In this document: positions 6,550 through 7,598 of the stretch, piece by piece
How the letters are laid out: the number at the start of each line of letters is the position of its first letter
Position numbering within the stretch: position 1 is the stretch's first letter
Origin: Alphaproteobacteria bacterium
Lineage (GTDB): Bacteria; Pseudomonadota; Alphaproteobacteria; UBA8366; JADFVY01
DNA length: 7,598 nt
Reading direction: 5' to 3'
Assembly (NCBI GenBank): GCA_029881615.1
Contig: JAOUMF010000081.1
Span: 1 to 7,598 of the forward strand
The notes under the pieces: model-generated
What the model was told of the DNA's origin: nothing
The model's database searches: none
Seen by the model: the letters and a program-made list of their open reading frames with translations, nothing else
Translations under genes and position numbers: made by a program

Positions 6550-7558
6550 CGGGCCTGTAATATTGCATGCCGAACCAGCGCCAACGGCCCTTGCCTGCGG
6601 GTTTCGTACAGTTCAGGCGGGTGCGGCCGACCTTAAAGGGTTCAGGAAATCGTATTTCCACTCGGTGAGTTCCCAGAATATCCAGGTTGGACCTGCCGAA
6701 TTGCGAATGATAGCAGGCCAGCCCATTCAGCGATCTTATGGATGAATCAACGGTAAAGCCGACCAAGGGAGGATTCTGATCCTGTATGAAGCTGTCGGCG
6801 GGTAAAACATCGGTGACCGGCAATGGCAATGCATTGACGCGCAGGATGAAATCCTCCAACTCGCTATATTTCTCGTTGAGGGCAAAACGGGGCATGTACA
6901 TGGGGTCTCCCCCGCCATGGACGACGCCGGAATGCTGGCCGAACGCGGTCTTGAACCCGAATTCCCTGATGGTTTCCTGTGTGGCGAAGCTTGCCTCGCC
7001 ATAGGGATATGCGAACAGCGTGGGCCGTTCCCCCAATTCTTCCTCGAAACGTTTCAGCGATCGCTGCATTTCCGTCTTGCCAACTGTCGCCGACGAGTCC
7101 GCCATATGCAGGTGGCTTGCGGTATGGGCGCCGATTTCGACGCCGGCGGCGCGCATCTCGCGAATCTGGTCCCAGCTGACCATCCCGCCATAGCCCTTGT
7201 CGACCGCATCGGTTGCGACGAACAATGTAAACGGCAGCCCGGCGGCTTTCAGACGTGGCCACGCCTCGGTGTAGACCGACAGATAGGCGTCGTCGATCGT
7301 GATGCCGACGGTTCGGTCGGGCAGTTCCTTTCCCGATTGCAGCGCGGCGACAATTTCGCTTGCCGGCAGGACCGTATAGGGTCCCTTTGTCAGCTCCTTG
7401 ATATGGGTCTCGAACTGCTCGATCCGTACGTTGGTGGCGGGATAGGTGTCTTCACCGAACCGGTGGTACATCAGAAACACGGCGGAATCGGCTGCCGCCG
7501 CGACGGCCGGCGTTAGCTGTATCGCGGCCGCAATCAAAAATGCCAGGGAAGGTCGCAA
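6545..7558 (-). CDS. secreted polysaccharide deacetylase-like protein, first copy of the tandem set
   Basis: A predicted 337-residue NodB-fold deacetylase exported by a short signal peptide (1 to about 22, Ala-rich cleavage region). Order of motifs: FLMYHRFGED (28-37), the form usual in polysaccharide deacetylases of the PgaB/IcaB kind; ITIDDAY with Asp89 and Asp90 as catalytic and metal aspartates; AWPRLKAAGLPFTLFVATD (99-117); HTASH with His145 and His149 as metal ligands; AYPYGE (183-188); FGQHSG with His209. The C-terminal module (about 255-337) has Cys282 in ACYHS, Cys317 in NCT, and the ending RWRWFGMQYYRPG. TTG 7558 is the start because AAGGAG lies 6 bp upstream, and the signal peptide begins right after it. 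This copy has the most standard active-site set of the three, so it is the likeliest true enzyme. Being first in the run, its ribosome-binding site and any promoter lie near the right edge, where only 40 bp are visible. Confidence 0.9.
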   Translation of the reverse strand: MRPSLAFLIAAAIQLTPAVAAAADSAVFLMYHRFGEDTYPATNVRIEQFETHIKELTKGPYTVLPASEIVAALQSGKELPDRTVGITIDDAYLSVYTEAWPRLKAAGLPFTLFVATDAVDKGYGGMVSWDQIREMRAAGVEIGAHTASHLHMADSSATVGKTEMQRSLKRFEEELGERPTLFAYPYGEASFATQETIREFGFKTAFGQHSGVVHGGGDPMYMPRFALNEKYSELEDFILRVNALPLPVTDVLPADSFIQDQNPPLVGFTVDSSIRSLNGLACYHSQFGRSNLDILGTHRVEIRFPEPFKVGRTRLNCTKPAGKGRWRWFGMQYYRPG

Positions 7559-7564
7559 TAATCT

Positions 7565-7570
7565 CTCCTT
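7565..7570 (-). promoter_or_regulatory. strong ribosome-binding site for the first deacetylase-like gene
   Basis: On the minus strand AAGGAG is followed by a 6-base spacer and TTG 7558. It is the best Shine-Dalgarno match in the window and settles the non-ATG start. The remaining bases to the right edge (7571-7598) show nothing else I can support. Confidence 0.75.
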
Positions 7571-7598
7571 GGGGTGCCCACAGACCGATCCGCCCTCC

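Noticed and set aside
6917..7516. 199-codon plus-strand frame opposite the first deacetylase-like gene
   Set aside because: The minus-strand product has a signal peptide, NodB motifs and a strong ribosome-binding site; the plus frame has none. Similar mirror frames appear opposite the other two copies, as expected from their shared sequence.

Overview
The window (7598 bp, GC-rich) looks like the chromosome of an alphaproteobacterium, most plausibly a Rhodospirillales-type lineage. That reading rests on gene content: an alphaproteobacterial-style KdsB (so a Gram-negative with Kdo-containing LPS), a membrane-anchored class I cytochrome c of the CycM type, an inositol-monophosphatase-family HisN, and a mitochondrial-like Nfu protein. 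The assignment is inference from recalled family resemblance, not from a search. I see no tRNA, rRNA, CRISPR array, transposase or phage gene.

Layout. The left edge carries the 5' part of kdsB on the minus strand, running off the window. It is divergent from a plus-strand series: the membrane-anchored cytochrome c (561-1130), hisN (1166-1951), a small universal stress protein (2040-2543), an Nfu-type Fe-S scaffold/carrier (2663-3220) and a membrane-anchored Bax-like glucosaminidase (3273-4277, TTG start). Cytochrome and hisN are close enough to be cotranscribed. usp and nfu sit behind gaps of 88 and 119 bp, so they may have their own promoters. The left half is ordinary housekeeping: LPS precursor activation, electron transfer, histidine synthesis, stress response and Fe-S assembly.

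The right half (4300-7558, minus strand) is the distinctive part. Three consecutive secreted proteins of about 340-360 residues are paralogs. Each has a signal peptide, a NodB/polysaccharide-deacetylase-like domain, and the same C-terminal module with two conserved cysteines that ends in an aromatic R-W-W/F-G-M-Q-Y-Y signature. They are transcribed in one direction with short gaps, apparently from beyond the right edge, and meet the glucosaminidase tail to tail 22 bp apart. The first and third copies keep the predicted metal-binding H-x3-H motif. The middle copy has lost the second histidine (Phe instead) and has changes in other active-site motifs, so it may be a non-catalytic partner.

The three deacetylase-like proteins could act together on a GlcNAc-type envelope or extracellular polysaccharide. 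The neighbouring glucosaminidase also belongs to a GlcNAc-polymer enzyme family, but there is no direct evidence of a shared substrate.
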